Below are positions 24,146 through 25,263 of a stretch of DNA of 25,263 bases, piece after piece (positions within the stretch are counted from its first letter, which is position 1; each line of letters begins with the position of its first letter). The DNA lies in the NCBI GenBank assembly GCA_002398875.1, contig DHCC01000071.1:1-25263 (forward strand), read 5' to 3'. This DNA is from Bacteroidales bacterium UBA4912. GTDB lineage: Bacteria > Bacteroidota > Bacteroidia > Bacteroidales > Dysgonomonadaceae. Made by a program: the position numbers and the translations under genes. Below the pieces are notes generated by a model. It was given only the letters and a program-made list of their open reading frames with translations, was not told where the DNA came from and did no database searches.

Positions 24146-25263
24146 TTATATTTTGTATTCATCATTCAAATTTCTAAATTCAACTGGCATTATTAATCCT
24201 TCTCCTCTACTTTTTTCTCTATAACTTTCTTCTTCATAAATCATAAACAATAAGTACATTAAAGCCGAACGACTTAGCTTTATCATTTTTAGAGTCTTTT
24301 CTACAAACAAGTCCCTATCTATTTCAAATGTTTCTGTTTCTTCTGACCACAAAGGATTAAATGATTCAACTATTTTGAATGACTTGTGTTCGATGTAATT
24401 TCTAATATTGGCAATTTCTTTTGCTTGAGGCTCGATGTATGTATCAAACTCTTTTTCATATAAATCTTTACTCAACCAATATAATCCTCTCAAAGCCCAA
24501 TTGTCAGTTTTTGTAATCGTTTCATGTAATCCTTGATTTTTATCTAAATTTTTAAACCAAATTGTTTTAAAATTTATTCTATTGTTGATTTTCCCTAATT
24601 TCAGATATATGTATATAAAGTAAGCAATTTTATCCAAAATTGAGTAGCAAATTTTAAATGTAATCTTCGTTTTTTCTAAGGACAAGGAATAGACAGCATA
24701 ATCAAGAGTATCCATTAATGTAACCTCCTTATCTGAAAAATGGATACCATTATTAAACAAGGATTCATAAAACAAAAATCTTGCACTTACATATTCTTGT
24801 TTTATTTGATTAAACATTAATTGGTAAATAGGTTTCTCATCAACTTTCAAAACCATAGAAGGAGTAAATAGATAATCATTAGCTACAACACTCTGTTTCA
24901 AAACATCATTAAGTGGATTTATAAATAACCGATTTTCAACACACCATTCTCTATATTCTATTTCATCCTTCTTCAATCCTTTAAAGTAATCATTGTACTT
25001 TTTAAAATCATCCAATATCTCTACAGGATATGCTGTTTCAATATGTTTGGCTAATGAATAAAAAGCATTTTTAGCCTCACTATAGACATCTTTCAATTCG
25101 CAAGATTTGAGTAAATCCTTTCGGGCGTATTGCATGAAAATGAATTGATGAGTTGGCTCATAAATCACTTTAGCGTAGTGGAAAAGTCCAAAACCACGAT
25201 TACCAATAGCCATTCCAAAATTAGAGTTGATTTCTAAGCATAAATTAAAATATTCTTGAGCTT
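24146..25263 (-). CDS. TPR-HEPN protein of the LA2681 type (5' end beyond window), cassette gene
   Basis: The frame has an ATG at 25213 but stays open to the right edge, adding AQEYFNLCLEINSNFG before it. That reads as a TPR helix pair continuing into MAIGNRGFGLFHYA, so the real start is beyond the window and at least 371 codons are present. The C-terminal part carries the LA2681-type HEPN signature (numbered from the internal Met): EWCVENRLFINPLNDV (about 89-104), MFNQIKQEYVSARFLFYE (133-150), CYSILDKIAYFI (189-200) and LRGLYWLSKDL (241-251). The RNYIEH motif (Arg271 to His276) fits the Rx4-6H pattern of HEPN ribonucleases. HEPN domains are common in RNA-cleaving toxins and anti-phage proteins, so a defence role is plausible but unproven. 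It is the cassette ending in site A. Confidence 0.85.
   Translation of the reverse strand, partial: AQEYFNLCLEINSNFGMAIGNRGFGLFHYAKVIYEPTHQFIFMQYARKDLLKSCELKDVYSEAKNAFYSLAKHIETAYPVEILDDFKKYNDYFKGLKKDEIEYREWCVENRLFINPLNDVLKQSVVANDYLFTPSMVLKVDEKPIYQLMFNQIKQEYVSARFLFYESLFNNGIHFSDKEVTLMDTLDYAVYSLSLEKTKITFKICYSILDKIAYFIYIYLKLGKINNRINFKTIWFKNLDKNQGLHETITKTDNWALRGLYWLSKDLYEKEFDTYIEPQAKEIANIRNYIEHKSFKIVESFNPLWSEETETFEIDRDLFVEKTLKMIKLSRSALMYLLFMIYEEESYREKSRGEGLIMPVEFRNLNDEYKI

Larger units (their letters stand above)
16378..25263 (-). mobile_element. Integron-type gene-cassette array (six attC-like sites, no integrase in view)
   Basis: Six elements of 131-135 bp separate single genes, all in the same orientation. 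Each has an RYYYAAC-like box at its upstream end, a GTTRRRY-like box at its downstream end and long imperfectly complementary arms between. Integron recombination cuts at G/TTRRRY, so the R' tail left by one site belongs to the next cassette and should pair with that cassette's own R''. Here this holds for A-B (7/7), B-C (6/7), C-D (7/7) and D-E (6/7), and fails for E-F (3/7). No tyrosine integrase or attI is in the window; they may lie beyond the right edge, or this may be a cluster lacking an integrase. The array appears to end at site F. Confidence 0.85.

Overview
The window looks like a chromosomal segment of a Bacteroidota bacterium, probably of the order Bacteroidales. The evidence is an AT-rich sequence with a TAnnTTTG-type promoter, an ECF sigma / FecR / STN-domain TonB-dependent receptor relay, lipoproteins with acidic residues after the lipobox cysteine, an S46 dipeptidyl peptidase, and a two-domain (LamG-containing) GH2 enzyme. 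Every convincing gene is on the minus strand, so the window reads biologically from right to left. There are no rRNA, tRNA or CRISPR features.

Region 1 (about 1-14083) is one tight operon of nine genes, with gaps of 3-28 bp after the FecR gene. In transcription order it encodes: an ECF sigma factor; a FecR anti-sigma factor; an STN-bearing TonB-dependent receptor; a DUF4876-like surface lipoprotein; a 532-aa outer-membrane barrel (DUF6850-like); a lipoprotein with Calx-beta/DUF1735-like repeats; a secreted HExxHxxGxxH metalloprotease; an S46 peptidase with the Arg that marks the Asp/Glu-specific DPP11 type; and the first 100 residues of a PepSY-type membrane protein cut by the window edge. 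No SusD is present. I infer a self-regulated system that captures a protein, peptide or metal/haem-protein at the cell surface and degrades it, with a PepSY membrane protein often linked to iron or haem handling.

Region 2 (about 14224-16345) holds a strong hairpin terminator, a secreted alpha/beta-hydrolase (PHB depolymerase / feruloyl-esterase type) and a seven-bladed propeller lipoprotein.

Region 3 (about 16378 to the right edge) is an integron-type gene-cassette array without an integrase in view. Six imperfectly palindromic elements of 131-135 bp (sites A-F, right to left) have attC architecture: an RYYYAAC-like R'' box, long complementary arms and a GTTRRRY-like R' box. The R' box of each site is complementary to the R'' box of the next site downstream (7/7, 6/7, 7/7, 6/7) at four of five junctions, exactly as expected for discrete cassettes. 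The cassettes carry a TPR/HEPN protein of LA2681 type (cut by the edge), a TonB-C-domain protein, a membrane protein with a TGKLSDFAGL motif, a cassette gene split by a 3.8-kb GH2 beta-galactosidase-like gene, a RibD/DHFR-fold reductase, and a small lipoprotein. The fifth junction (E to F) fails the complementarity test, and the gene there has an odd C-terminus, so that cassette looks chimeric. The array appears to end at site F, next to the propeller gene.
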